DNA of 64,000 nt from Planomicrobium okeanokoites (GCF_003428875.1 NZ_QQRS01000002.1:372001-436000), one strand, 5' to 3'; shown: positions 33,830 through 42,701, counted from the stretch's first letter. Made by a program: numbers and translations. The notes: generated by a model not told the origin, from the letters alone.

Positions 33830-34048
33830 GCGACTCCTTCCGAATCAAGAAAGCATTTCAAATGAGTGATAATCATCATTTCCGCAAAGAGATGATTCCA
33901 TTTATAGATAAAATCGAATCCAGCCCCACCCATTCTCACGAATAAAGTGAATTTCCTCCTGATTATGTTCCAAATGTCCTTCAGTCATCATTTTCTTCAC
34001 TATTATGCCCTTCCATCCAAAGCCCCCATACGTCCTAACCCTTACTCG

Positions 34049-34564
34049 CTATCTTCCATCACTTATCCACAAATACCGCACAAATCTCATTTTCTCACCA
34101 TTCATTTCAAATTCATCATCACTTATCCCCATGTGGATAAATCCATTCTTCTCCAGAACTCGTTGAGAAGACTTATTCACAGTCGTCGTTTTTGCCTGAA
34201 TCTGTTTCAAGTCGGATTCCGTGGATAAAAGGAGGGACAAAGCCTTGCTTCCGATTCCCTTGCCGCCATAATTTTCTCCCAGCCGAAAACCGACTTCCGC
34301 CGTGCCGGCAGCCTCATCAATATCAACCAAGTTAATCCGCCCAGCGATATTTCCGTCAGGATCTATTATTAAATAAAACCGGCAAACGCCTCGCTCCTGC
34401 TCCTCTAAAAGCTCTCGATGCCTCTCCCAAAAAATCTCCCACTGGTAATAGTCGTCGCCTCGGCCTGGCACCATCTTTTCAAAAAAAATTCGATTTACCT
34501 TTTCAAATTCGAATAATACTTCTGCATCATCCTCCTGCAGCAAGCTCAGTGAAATCTCCATCAC
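34049..34564 (-). CDS. GNAT N-acetyltransferase
   Basis: 171 residues with the acetyl-CoA loop GENYGGKGIGSKAL and the C-terminal VNKSSQRVLEKNGF block of RimJ-like acetyltransferases. The GTG at 34564 (or ATG at 34561) comes right after the tag stop codon, with AAGGAG inside the end of tag, so the two genes are translationally linked. The 3' third of the gene contains several DnaA-box sequences. Confidence 0.82.
   Translation of the reverse strand: MMEISLSLLQEDDAEVLFEFEKVNRIFFEKMVPGRGDDYYQWEIFWERHRELLEEQERGVCRFYLIIDPDGNIAGRINLVDIDEAAGTAEVGFRLGENYGGKGIGSKALSLLLSTESDLKQIQAKTTTVNKSSQRVLEKNGFIHMGISDDEFEMNGEKMRFVRYLWISDGR
34063..34228. promoter_or_regulatory. Cluster of DnaA-box sequences inside a GNAT gene
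   Basis: Perfect boxes at 34063-34071 (plus, TTATCCACA) and 34132-34140 (minus, TGTGGATAA); single-mismatch boxes at 34123-34131, 34173-34181 and 34220-34228. Five in 166 bp is dense for a coding region. Confidence 0.4.
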
Positions 34565-35137
34565 TTATAAGCTCCTTTTTCGATTCGAAGTATGAAAATC
34601 ACAGGTTTTCACATGATCATCCACCATGCCGATCGCCTGCAGAAACGAATAAGTTGTAACCGGTCCGACGAATTTAAAGCCGCGCTTTTTCAGTTCTTTG
34701 CTGATTTGCACGGACAAAGGAGACTCAGCAGGCATTTGCGCACTGTCTTCCCACTGATTGATGACCGGTTCGCCTTCTGTAAAGCTCCACAGGAATTCAG
34801 CCAAACTGCCGAATTCCTCTTGCACTTTCAAAGTTGCCTGCGCATTGCTGCGGACCGATTGCAGTTTCGCAAAATGTTTGATGACATTGTAATTCTCTTT
34901 TATTGACTCCAGATCTGAATCGCTCAACCCTGCGCAATACGCGATGTCGAAGTTTTTAAAAGCCGCCTGGTATGCGTCCCGTTTTGCCAATACGATGCTC
35001 CACGACAACCCCGCCTGTGCGCCTTCCAAATTCAGCAATTCAAAAATATAGCGGTCGTCCCGGGTCGGCCTGCACCATTCCTCATCGTGATATGCCTGCA
35101 TCATTTCGCTGCTGCCCGGCCATGAACATTGAGCCAT
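34565..35137 (-). CDS. tag: DNA-3-methyladenine glycosylase I
   Basis: 190 residues, the usual length for Tag. It shows CSWPG, YHDEEWCRP, the catalytic-region LEGAQAGLSW and the C-terminal HVKTCDFH; Cys4, His and the C-terminal His/Cys are the expected zinc ligands. It removes 3-methyladenine from alkylated DNA. The ATG at 35137 has GAGGTG upstream. It lies about 4 kb from the adaA-alkA-ogt operon. Confidence 0.93.
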   Translation of the reverse strand: MAQCSWPGSSEMMQAYHDEEWCRPTRDDRYIFELLNLEGAQAGLSWSIVLAKRDAYQAAFKNFDIAYCAGLSDSDLESIKENYNVIKHFAKLQSVRSNAQATLKVQEEFGSLAEFLWSFTEGEPVINQWEDSAQMPAESPLSVQISKELKKRGFKFVGPVTTYSFLQAIGMVDDHVKTCDFHTSNRKRSL

Positions 35138-35269
35138 CTTCACCACACCTCTTTCATCCTATTGAAATCACTTTACCATTTTTCCCAGAACTTCTGTGCA
35201 CTCCCATGAAAATAAAAGAAGGGCTGGTGATAACTTTTCTAAATCGTTGAAATAAAAGTTTTCCACAGA

Positions 35270-35306
35270 AAAAAGGAAGAAACTTATCCAAAGTTCCTTC
35301 CTTTTT
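35270..35306 (-). terminator. Terminator of the potassium channel gene
   Basis: AAGGAAG-AACTT / AAGTT-CTTCCTT stem with T-run on the minus strand. Confidence 0.8.
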
Positions 35307-35351
35307 AGACTGTCTTGCAGTAAATTCATTCCTAAAAAGATACTACATTTA

Positions 35352-36368
35352 TTACTCCAATTTTAAATTTTCATACGTCTCTTGATTACAGATTATATAA
35401 AGGCGGGCATCTTTTTCAATTTTATCTCCCGTTCTGCGGATAATACTGAAATCATGTCCATCGGCAATTAAGTTTGCCCCTTGCTGTCTAAGGTCTTCGA
35501 ATGCATCTGCATAAGTTCTCCAAGAGGGTGCAGGGCTGATTTCCCAAATATTCTCTCCATATACATGATTCAATAATTGCATGAATAAACGACTTGAACC
35601 ATGATGTAACAATGATTTTGTCATTAACTGGGGAAACGATTCACTGGAAAGTACAAATTCATTTACTCCTGCATGTTCGAACATGCGGATATGGTCATTG
35701 TGCTGTATCTCCACTACTGTATAAATATTTTCATTTCGATCGGCAGCGTACCTTTCAATAGCTGAAGCGATGAGCAGGGTCTTTCCGTCCGCTTGGACCT
35801 CATAATCACTTTCAGAAGCAAATATTGCCACCGAATCTGCTTCGTCAATATTTGCCTTTTGTAAAATTTCTGTATCTGTCGGATTCCCCCTGATATAGTG
35901 GAACCGGTCATGCTTAAAAGGAGCTTCTTCGACATGATCTATTAAAACTACATCTTTCTTGATATCTTTGCTTAGCAGTATTTCTTCGATTGTTTTTTTA
36001 ACGCTATCAGACCAGCCGATGATCAAGAAATGTCCTTTCCCTTTATAACTCAATTCCCCACCCATTTTAAGCCTCCCATAATAAGTATATGAATCCACCA
36101 CTTTCCCCAATATGATACCGATAAGTCCGATACCGAAAAGGTAGAGGAAGATTCCAAATAGCATACCTGGCACTGTAACAGGCGAGTAATCCCCAAAACC
36201 CACCGTAGTCACGGTAGTCATTACCCACCAAAAGCCGATAAAAGGGTTTTGAAAAGTCTCCGGCTCAAGAAAGTAGATAATGAACGCACTTGCGATATAA
36301 AAAATACTGGCAAACATGATTAATTTCGCGGTATTCACTTTCACAATTCGTTTCATCAGTTCGAACAT
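35352..36368 (-). CDS. Potassium channel with RCK (TrkA-N/TrkA-C) domains, YugO-like
   Basis: 338 residues: two membrane helices flanking a pore loop with selectivity filter TVGFGD, then a cytoplasmic RCK domain with a Rossmann start (GHFLIIGWSDSVKKT) and a TrkA-C-like end. In B. subtilis YugO mediates potassium efflux, including electrical signalling in biofilms. Here it lies downstream of ktrB/D and ktrA/C on the same strand, with its own terminator. Confidence 0.9.
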   Translation of the reverse strand: MFELMKRIVKVNTAKLIMFASIFYIASAFIIYFLEPETFQNPFIGFWWVMTTVTTVGFGDYSPVTVPGMLFGIFLYLFGIGLIGIILGKVVDSYTYYGRLKMGGELSYKGKGHFLIIGWSDSVKKTIEEILLSKDIKKDVVLIDHVEEAPFKHDRFHYIRGNPTDTEILQKANIDEADSVAIFASESDYEVQADGKTLLIASAIERYAADRNENIYTVVEIQHNDHIRMFEHAGVNEFVLSSESFPQLMTKSLLHHGSSRLFMQLLNHVYGENIWEISPAPSWRTYADAFEDLRQQGANLIADGHDFSIIRRTGDKIEKDARLYIICNQETYENLKLE

Positions 36369-36450
36369 GTCTCAACCTCCACCTGGAAGTGTTATTCTGC
36401 ACTTCAATTTGATAGCCAGTTTTTAAGTGGATAAACAATTACCAGCAAAC

Positions 36451-37815
36451 TTATCCGATAATCACTTTTTCTTTGGGATAATGATAGCTGTCTTTCGTAA
36501 CCTTTCCTCGAATCAGGAAGAGGAAAGAAAAAATACCGATGCGGCCGATGAACATCAAAGCAATGATAATCACTTTCCCCGGTGTACTCAGGTCTCCCGT
36601 GATGCCCATTGATAAACCGGTGGTTCCAAAGGCAGATGAAACCTCAAATACAATTGGCAAAATCGGGAACGGCTCCAGATAGGCCAAAGCGATTACAGCT
36701 GCCGTACAGAGCATGGAAGCAGTTGTGATAACGATGAACGAACGGATAACATCGTCAGTATCCAGTTCCCGTCCAAATACCTTAATTCCGGATCTCCCTT
36801 TCGCAAAATTATAGATTGCCAACAGCATGATTGCAAAAGTTGTTGTCCGTATTCCGCCGCCGACACTACTCGGAGAAGCGCCGATAAACATCAGCGCACA
36901 AAAAAGGATTAAAGTCGGATCTGATAATTCGCTGACATCCATTGTAGCCAACCCGCCGTTCCGCGTAGTTACCGATTGAAAAAGAGAAAAAAACAGTTGC
37001 TCATGCCAGGTTTTATCAGCCAAAAACTTTCCCTGTTCCAAAATGAGCATGAAAACAGCTCCAACTGCAATCAGCGCGAAGAATGTCGTCACCGTCAGTT
37101 TGGTGAAAAGAGAAAAACTGTTTGAACGTTTCCCACGGCTCTGATCACCCCACAAAAAGTCCTGAAGTTCAATCAAGACAGGAAATCCGATCGCCCCCAA
37201 AATCAATAAGGTCATATTGACTGTCTGAACAAAATAATCACCCGCAAACGGTACCAGCGAGGTGCCTGTTATATCAAATCCAGCATTGGTAGTAGCACTT
37301 ATAGCCCCAAAATAGCCTTGAAGCAGCGCTTCCTGCCATGTATCAAAAAAGTCCAAAAAATAAATGCTTAATATGATGGTTCCAATCAATTCGATAAACA
37401 AGATGGTTTTCAGTATTTTTAACATAAGCTTTACTAAACCTGCTAAGGAAGATTGGTTCTGGTCAATTTGAATCAATTGCCGTTCACGCAAACCAATCTT
37501 TCTGCGGAAAATGATCCAAATAAAAGTGCTGAGTGTCATGATGCCAATTCCGCCAAATTGCAGCACGAAAGTCAATGCGATGATACCGGGGGTATTGAAA
37601 GTATCGGTTGTCGACACAACACCCAATCCCGTAACACTGATGGCACTGACTGTTGTAAATAAAAGATCGATAAAAGATAATTCAACTCCTTCATCATGAA
37701 AGAACGGAAGGCCTAACAGGATGAAGGAGAATATAACAGCCAATGCATAATAAAACACAATTAGCCTGATTGCGGACAACTGTGTCCACTTTGAAAACAA
37801 GGCGAAAATTCGCAT
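36451..37815 (-). CDS. ktrB: KtrB/KtrD-type potassium uptake subunit
   Basis: 454 residues of the TrkH/KtrB family with four M-P-M repeats; filter-like turns occur at SVTGLGVV, TTNAGFD, TRNGGL and FGTTGLS. It moves K+ (Na+-coupled) with the cytoplasmic KtrA/C ring. The ATG at 37815 has GGAG 7 nt upstream; an ATG ten codons earlier lacks a site. Whether it is the KtrB or KtrD orthologue cannot be decided from sequence alone; the pairing with an adjacent RCK gene favours KtrAB. Confidence 0.88.
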   Translation of the reverse strand: MRIFALFSKWTQLSAIRLIVFYYALAVIFSFILLGLPFFHDEGVELSFIDLLFTTVSAISVTGLGVVSTTDTFNTPGIIALTFVLQFGGIGIMTLSTFIWIIFRRKIGLRERQLIQIDQNQSSLAGLVKLMLKILKTILFIELIGTIILSIYFLDFFDTWQEALLQGYFGAISATTNAGFDITGTSLVPFAGDYFVQTVNMTLLILGAIGFPVLIELQDFLWGDQSRGKRSNSFSLFTKLTVTTFFALIAVGAVFMLILEQGKFLADKTWHEQLFFSLFQSVTTRNGGLATMDVSELSDPTLILFCALMFIGASPSSVGGGIRTTTFAIMLLAIYNFAKGRSGIKVFGRELDTDDVIRSFIVITTASMLCTAAVIALAYLEPFPILPIVFEVSSAFGTTGLSMGITGDLSTPGKVIIIALMFIGRIGIFSFLFLIRGKVTKDSYHYPKEKVIIG

Positions 37816-37880
37816 ACTAAAACTCCAGTCTGTAAATATCTTCAAAACCCTTATTGCTTATGCTTTCAATCGTTTATTGC

Positions 37881-38537
37881 TTAAATTCCTTTTTCCTCAA
37901 AACGCTTTAAATCGCTGCGGTGTCCCATCACGACCAGGATATCGGCTTGTTGGACCAAGTCCTCCGGCATAGGAGCGACATTCACTTGTTCATTCCGTTT
38001 TATCGCCAAAATCATACAATTGTATTTTGCGCGGATGTTCAGTTCAAGTAAGGTCTGATTTGCTATCTTTTGGGAAGCGACCAATTCAACAATGCTGTAG
38101 TCTTCGGAAAGGTCGATATAGTCAACTACTTTTTCTGAGTCCATGTGGTGTGCAACCCTTATCCCCATTTCATTTTCGGGTTGAATCACTTTGTCAGCCC
38201 CCACTTTTTCCAGAATCATCTGGTGCTGCAGGTCCCTTGCTTTGACCCAGACCACCGGTACCCCGAGTTCTTTCAGCATAAGCGTGCAAAGAACACTTGT
38301 CTGCATATTATCACCAATAGCTACAACGGCATGTTCAAAATTGCGGACACCGAGCGCTTTCAGATTTTCTTCATCCGCAGCATTGGCGATGGCTGTATGG
38401 GAAGCAAAATCCCGTATCGATTCCACTCGCTCCGGCACCGAATCTATCGCGAGCACTTCATGCCCTAATTTATACAGTTCTTTACAAATACTGCTTCCGA
38501 ACCTTCCCAATCCGATGACAACAAACTGCTTTTTCAC
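37881..38537 (-). CDS. ktrA: KtrA/KtrC-type potassium uptake regulatory subunit
   Basis: 218 residues: an RCK_N Rossmann domain (VVIGLGRFGSSIC, then an acidic end VLAIDSV) and an RCK_C domain (about 135-218), which in Bacillales binds c-di-AMP. Forms the octameric ring that gates KtrB. GTG start at 38537 with GGGGAG 5 nt upstream. First gene of the unit; a c-di-AMP riboswitch and terminator lie directly upstream. Confidence 0.92.
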   Translation of the reverse strand: MKKQFVVIGLGRFGSSICKELYKLGHEVLAIDSVPERVESIRDFASHTAIANAADEENLKALGVRNFEHAVVAIGDNMQTSVLCTLMLKELGVPVVWVKARDLQHQMILEKVGADKVIQPENEMGIRVAHHMDSEKVVDYIDLSEDYSIVELVASQKIANQTLLELNIRAKYNCMILAIKRNEQVNVAPMPEDLVQQADILVVMGHRSDLKRFEEKGI

Positions 38538-38567
38538 GTGTACTCCCCTTCCCTTTTCTGTTGCCAA

Positions 38568-38598
38568 TAAAAAAAGACCACATCAAAGAACGTGGTCT
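38568..38598 (-). terminator. Expression-platform terminator of the ktr riboswitch
   Basis: AGACCACRT / ACGTGGTCT stem followed by TTTTTT on the minus strand, 30 bp before the ktrA start. Confidence 0.88.
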
Positions 38599-38604
38599 CA
38601 GGCT

Positions 38605-38765
38605 ACTGCGCGGACCCTTCTCTCCAATTGCATTTCAACGCTTACGAGGTTAGCTGTCGGATTCGGGACTGAGAGTGCCCCTTCTTACCAAGGTAAGATT
38701 CACCCCAAGACAATAACATCTATTGCCGTTAGTGGTTCCCCCGTTCATTTCTGATTCAGCGATTA
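38605..38765 (-). ncRNA. c-di-AMP riboswitch (ydaO/yuaA leader)
   Basis: On the minus strand the leader carries the conserved ydaO-yuaA blocks in order: CGGGGGAACC, TTGGGGTGAATC, GGGGCACTCTCAGTCCGAATCC-like text (here GGCACTCTCAGTCC then GAATCCGACAGCTAACCTCG in parts) and a closing G/A-rich strand. It precedes ktrA and a terminator, the classic arrangement in which c-di-AMP binding turns off potassium uptake. Confidence 0.95.
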
Positions 38766-38861
38766 AAAGGTTCTTGCAATTCATTTAATAGAATAAAATC
38801 TACGCTTCCTATTGTGTAATGTCAATACTTTTCAACAGAACTTTTCTATTGCCCTATTTTT

Positions 38862-39362
38862 CTATTTTTCCACACTCATTAATTTATTTTTCATCGCCTG
38901 CTCATGCTTCAAAAGCCATTCTTTTCTCGTCAAAGTTCCTGCATAACCCGTCAGTTTCCCGTTCGTGCCGATGACCCGGTGGCACGGCACAATGATGGTC
39001 AGCTTGTTTTTGCTGTTGGCGTTGCCCACTGCCCGCACGGCTTTTTCACTTCCGACTTTCACCGCGATATCCCGGTAGGAAGCGGTTTCCGCATAGCCGA
39101 CAGTCGTCAGGGCTGACCATACTTTGCCTTGGAATTCCGTTCCTTCCGAAATATAAGGAACGGTGAAGTCCATGCGCTCACCTTTGAAATATTCGTCCAA
39201 CTCCCGCAGACAATCGTTTAAAACCTGCGGCGTGTCTGACTGCGGCTGTTCAAGTATCTCGTCTCGTTCCGTGAATAAAACCGACAGGATCCCTTCTTCT
39301 GTACCCACTACTTCCATGACGCCGATCGGTGATTGATAATCCACTTGATATAAATTACTCAT
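38862..39362 (-). CDS. ogt: Methylated-DNA-protein-cysteine S-methyltransferase
   Basis: 166 residues with the active-site motif PCHRV (Cys127) and an upstream Arg-finger helix (GSEKAVRAVGNANSKN in parts). Transfers O6-methyl from guanine to itself. GGAGGAG lies 5 nt before the ATG at 39362, and the gene overlaps the end of alkA by 8 bp. Corresponds in role to AdaB/Ogt in the adaptive response operon. Confidence 0.95.
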   Translation of the reverse strand: MSNLYQVDYQSPIGVMEVVGTEEGILSVLFTERDEILEQPQSDTPQVLNDCLRELDEYFKGERMDFTVPYISEGTEFQGKVWSALTTVGYAETASYRDIAVKVGSEKAVRAVGNANSKNKLTIIVPCHRVIGTNGKLTGYAGTLTRKEWLLKHEQAMKNKLMSVEK

Positions 39363-40263
39363 ATAAACTCCTCCAAAGATAGAAAGTGGCGTACGCTTCC
39401 CACCCTTTCCAGTTTTCTGCATAGCTTTCGATTTCCGCTATCGACGGTTTCTTCTCCAGCTCCAGTTGATATTTCAACGCGTTGTGCAAACCGACGTCGG
39501 CAATCGGAAAAGCCGAGGTGAAGCCAAGGCATTTCATCATGACATAATTAGCGGACCAGGGGCCGATTCCTCTTATCGCAACCAGTTCTTTTTCCACAGT
39601 CTGCGCATCTTTTCCATCTGTGAAATTTTCCTTCACCAGATTTCCTTTCGCCATTTCAGCTGCAATGCCGATGATGTATTCCACTTTTCGCACCGAATAC
39701 TGCATAGGCGTCAAATCACTTACCTTAAGCTCCGAAATTTCTTCGCAGGAAGGGAACGTCCAGTAAATTTCGCCTTCGTAAACTAATGATTTTCCGTAAG
39801 CTTCGACAAACCGTTTTTTCAAGGTATAGGCGAAAGTCAGATTAATCTGCTGGCCCGTGATTGCCCAAGCCATCGCTTCAAATAAATCGGGAAAACCCAT
39901 AACCCGCAAACCGAAATGACGCTTAACAATCGGCTGTAAAATCGGATCATCCGCCGCCATCCCGTAAAATGGCACCAAATCCGTCTTTAAGTCAAACCAG
40001 GCCCAAACATATTCAGCAGCTGCCCGCTGCCCTGCTTCAGAAGGTTTGCCGTTTAAAAATTCAACCCGCAAATGCTGCTCCGCATGCGTAACGCCAATTA
40101 ATATCAGTTCTCCCTGATGGTCGATGAGCTTTATGATTTGATCATTCTGTATTCGGTGAAGGTTTTCCTGGAGCGACCGATTGAGAAAGACTAAGCATTC
40201 ATCGAAACTAAACTCAACGGGCGTAGGAACTCTCACGTAACTGCTGTTTGTATTCGGAATCAT
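39355..40263 (-). CDS. alkA: DNA-3-methyladenine glycosylase II
   Basis: 302 residues: an N-terminal AlkA_N-like beta domain and an HhH-GPD domain with the hairpin VAIRGIGPWSANYVMM and the catalytic Asp in FPIADVGL. Removes several alkylated bases. GAAGGAG with a good spacing precedes the ATG at 40263, which lies 50 bp inside adaA; this is a genuine long overlap. Middle gene of adaA-alkA-ogt. Confidence 0.93.
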   Translation of the reverse strand: MIPNTNSSYVRVPTPVEFSFDECLVFLNRSLQENLHRIQNDQIIKLIDHQGELILIGVTHAEQHLRVEFLNGKPSEAGQRAAAEYVWAWFDLKTDLVPFYGMAADDPILQPIVKRHFGLRVMGFPDLFEAMAWAITGQQINLTFAYTLKKRFVEAYGKSLVYEGEIYWTFPSCEEISELKVSDLTPMQYSVRKVEYIIGIAAEMAKGNLVKENFTDGKDAQTVEKELVAIRGIGPWSANYVMMKCLGFTSAFPIADVGLHNALKYQLELEKKPSIAEIESYAENWKGWEAYATFYLWRSLYE

Positions 40264-40831
40264 TTCCCAGCTCCTTCGTCATTTTCCGGTAATCGCTTGG
40301 CGAAAGGTTTTTAGAGCGCCGGAATGCTTTGTAAAAATGCGATGTACTCTGGAAACCTGCTGCGTAGCAAATCTCCAGATTCGTATTTTGAGTATGCTTC
40401 AGCAAATGTGCCGCTTTGTCCACGCGGATTTTCTCCAGGAACGATCGGGGTGTCTCTCCTGTTTCCTGCTTAAAAATGCGGTCCAGATACGAAGGACTCA
40501 AGCCGGCATGTGCAGCGATTTCTTCAAGGTTCAATTTGCGATTATGATAAGCCAAAAGCAAGTCGATCACTCTCCGCACTACTTCAACGTTAGGTGAGTG
40601 TTCCGTTTCCGGCTGACATCTTTTGCACGCCCGGTACCCACGGCTCTCCGCTTCCTGAATCGTTGTATAGAATTCCACATTCACCTTCTTCGGCTTTCTG
40701 GAACGGCACGAAGGTCTGCAATAGATCTTCGTTGTTTTCACCGCTGTATAGAACAGCCCATCGTATTTCCGGTCGCAGGCCATGATTTTCTCCCACATTT
40801 CTTCAAACGTAAAATTTATTTCGGCAGTCAT
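40214..40831 (-). CDS. adaA: Bifunctional transcriptional activator and methylphosphotriester-DNA methyltransferase AdaA
   Basis: 205 residues. The N-terminal Ada zinc domain has Cys38, Cys42, Cys69 and Cys72 (IYCRPSC and CKRC); Cys38 accepts the methyl group. The C-terminal AraC domain (about 85-185) has two helix-turn-helix units. After methylation it activates its own operon, here adaA-alkA-ogt. ATG at 40831 with GGAG 8 nt upstream. Confidence 0.95.
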   Translation of the reverse strand: MTAEINFTFEEMWEKIMACDRKYDGLFYTAVKTTKIYCRPSCRSRKPKKVNVEFYTTIQEAESRGYRACKRCQPETEHSPNVEVVRRVIDLLLAYHNRKLNLEEIAAHAGLSPSYLDRIFKQETGETPRSFLEKIRVDKAAHLLKHTQNTNLEICYAAGFQSTSHFYKAFRRSKNLSPSDYRKMTKELGNDSEYKQQLRESSYAR

Positions 40832-40879
40832 CCTCCACACTCCCTTCCCACGAATTTTCCGCTCTTAAATCTTATCTCC

Positions 40880-40959
40880 ATTGTAACCAATTACCGGCAA
40901 TACTTCTGCTTTCATTTTACCAATCACAGCCCGAAATTTTCGTCCTCGATTTTGCGCTT
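40880..40959 (-). promoter_or_regulatory. Possible Ada-controlled promoter region
   Basis: A -10-like TACAAT (40880-40885, minus strand) has no good -35, as for activator-dependent promoters. AAAGCAGAA (40904-40912) and AAGCGCAA (40952-40959), both on the minus strand, resemble Ada boxes (AAAGCGCA). Tentative. Confidence 0.3.
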
Positions 40960-41066
40960 ATGGTCGCTCCAGCAGAATGATTCATTCGCATAAAAAAACC
41001 TCAGAAAGTATTTCTCAAAATTAAAGCCGTGCCGTTTATTCCAATGTATAATTAGGTCAATCAATC

Positions 41067-41636
41067 ATGTTGAACTTTTCACCGGAGGAGGCGAATCCTA
41101 TTCTTACTCAAATTCCCATCATTGATTTTCTTCTGTTGCTGCTGTTGAATTTGGGGATCGGCGCGATAGGATTTTTTCCAAGCTTCCTGGTGACCGGCCT
41201 TAATATCAGTTCTTTCGGCATTGCGCTCGGTACAGTGCTTTCGCTGTCCGGCGAAATTTTCGGGGCGATTGCCGGATTTTATCTTTACCGTTTCGGATTC
41301 AAAAAAATGGATCCCGGATGGCTGAAGCACCGGTTCTGGACACGGATTCAAAAGTCTTCATCCAGCCAGGTGTTTTGGACGGTTATTCTGCTTCGCCTCA
41401 TTCCATTTGTTCCTTCTGGACTGGTGACCGCAGGCGCTTCGTTAACACCGATTTCCGCTCCGCTGTTTATGGCTGCCAGCACAATCGGAAAGATTCCGGC
41501 AGTCTTTATTGAAGTGGCCATCATGTATGGCGTGATCCACACCATTCCCGTCCGTTATCAGTACAGCTTAGCCGCTCTGACTCTCGTGGTACTGCTGCTG
41601 ATCTGGAATAAAAACAGAAGAAAAGTTCAGATGTAA
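41067..41636 (+). CDS. VTT/SNARE-associated (TVP38/TMEM64, YqeD-like) membrane protein
   Basis: 189 residues with five or six membrane helices and the VTT pattern: FPSFLVTGLN, SLSGEIFGAIAGFYLYRFG and LRLIPFVPSGLVTAGASLT in parts (RLIPFVPSGLV). VTT proteins are lipid scramblases or transporters. A TATAAT lies about 20 bp upstream of the ATG, so the leader is very short; the ribosome binding site (AGGTCAATC) is weak. Confidence 0.8.
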   Translation: MLNFSPEEANPILTQIPIIDFLLLLLLNLGIGAIGFFPSFLVTGLNISSFGIALGTVLSLSGEIFGAIAGFYLYRFGFKKMDPGWLKHRFWTRIQKSSSSQVFWTVILLRLIPFVPSGLVTAGASLTPISAPLFMAASTIGKIPAVFIEVAIMYGVIHTIPVRYQYSLAALTLVVLLLIWNKNRRKVQM

Positions 41637-41669
41637 TATTTCAACTTACCCCATAATGGAGCTGTTACC

Positions 41670-42701
41670 TTGAAGACATCCCATAAACTTATAAGATTCG
41701 GAGCCTTTTTTGCGCTGTCCTTTTTCATTGTCGGATTCAGCCCATCGTCGCTTGGAACTTCATTCAAAAAAATCATGGCTGATGGCTTTGCCATTGAATC
41801 ACCTGATCAAAATGTATCTTCAGAGGCTTTTTTGCTGACAAATTCCAGAAACGGACAGCCGCTTGAAAACTATCTGCTATACCTCATTGATACCAGCACC
41901 AGCACATTGGTCGATGTAATAAAATCCGATGAAGCCGGTGAAATGGAAGCAGATGCATTGGTCGACGGAAAAGAATACCGGATTCGAATTGTGCGCGCAG
42001 ATACAGATTCAGGCGCCGTAAAATTGGCGGAAGAAAAAATGTATCTTCATCAGCCGGACGACTTGCCGACCACGATTGAAACCTATGTTGAACGTGAAGC
42101 AACTCATATAAATGTACCGATTCTGATGCAGGACCCCGAACTGCCGAATGGCTGTGAAATTACGACATTGACATCTGCTCTCAATCATTATCGCCTCAAA
42201 GTTTCCAAAACGACCATGGCTGATGATTATTTGCCAAAATCGTCTTTCACCTTCAAAAACGGCAAACGTTTCGGACCAGATCCTCATCAGGCATATGCCG
42301 GCGATCCCAGAAAGGAAAACGGAGGCTGGTATGTATTTGCAGAACCGATCGTCGAAGCATCCAAAGGAATCATCGATTCCAAAAGCAGCCGGCTGATCGC
42401 CGAAAATGTCAGCGGCAGCACCCAGGAGGAAATCCTTTCCTATACCGATCGAAATATTCCGGTCATTGTCTGGGTCACACTGGATTTGTCGCCACCGGTC
42501 ACTTCCGGCGGCTGGTACATCGAAGAAACTGGCGATTTCCATCCTTCTTACAGCAATTTGCACAGCGTGGTGCTGGACGGCTGGGAAGACGGCAACGTCT
42601 ATGTAATGGACCCCCTTAAAGGTCGTGTAAGCTATCCTGAAAAAATGTTTTTTGATAGCTATCAAGCAATGGGAAGCCAGGCTGTCATTGTGAGAAGATA
42701 G
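41670..42701 (+). CDS. Exported C39-family (peptidase_C39_2) protein
   Basis: 343 residues with an N-terminal signal/anchor (about 8-28), a domain of about 100 residues with a Thr/Ser-rich beta pattern, and a papain-like C39_2 domain starting IMQDPELPNGCEITTL (Cys in NGCE as nucleophile), with His in NLHSVVLDGW and Asp in VMDPLKG completing the site. TTG start at 41670 with GGAG upstream. It follows the VTT gene by 33 bp, probably co-transcribed. Substrate unknown. Confidence 0.82.
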   Translation: MKTSHKLIRFGAFFALSFFIVGFSPSSLGTSFKKIMADGFAIESPDQNVSSEAFLLTNSRNGQPLENYLLYLIDTSTSTLVDVIKSDEAGEMEADALVDGKEYRIRIVRADTDSGAVKLAEEKMYLHQPDDLPTTIETYVEREATHINVPILMQDPELPNGCEITTLTSALNHYRLKVSKTTMADDYLPKSSFTFKNGKRFGPDPHQAYAGDPRKENGGWYVFAEPIVEASKGIIDSKSSRLIAENVSGSTQEEILSYTDRNIPVIVWVTLDLSPPVTSGGWYIEETGDFHPSYSNLHSVVLDGWEDGNVYVMDPLKGRVSYPEKMFFDSYQAMGSQAVIVRR

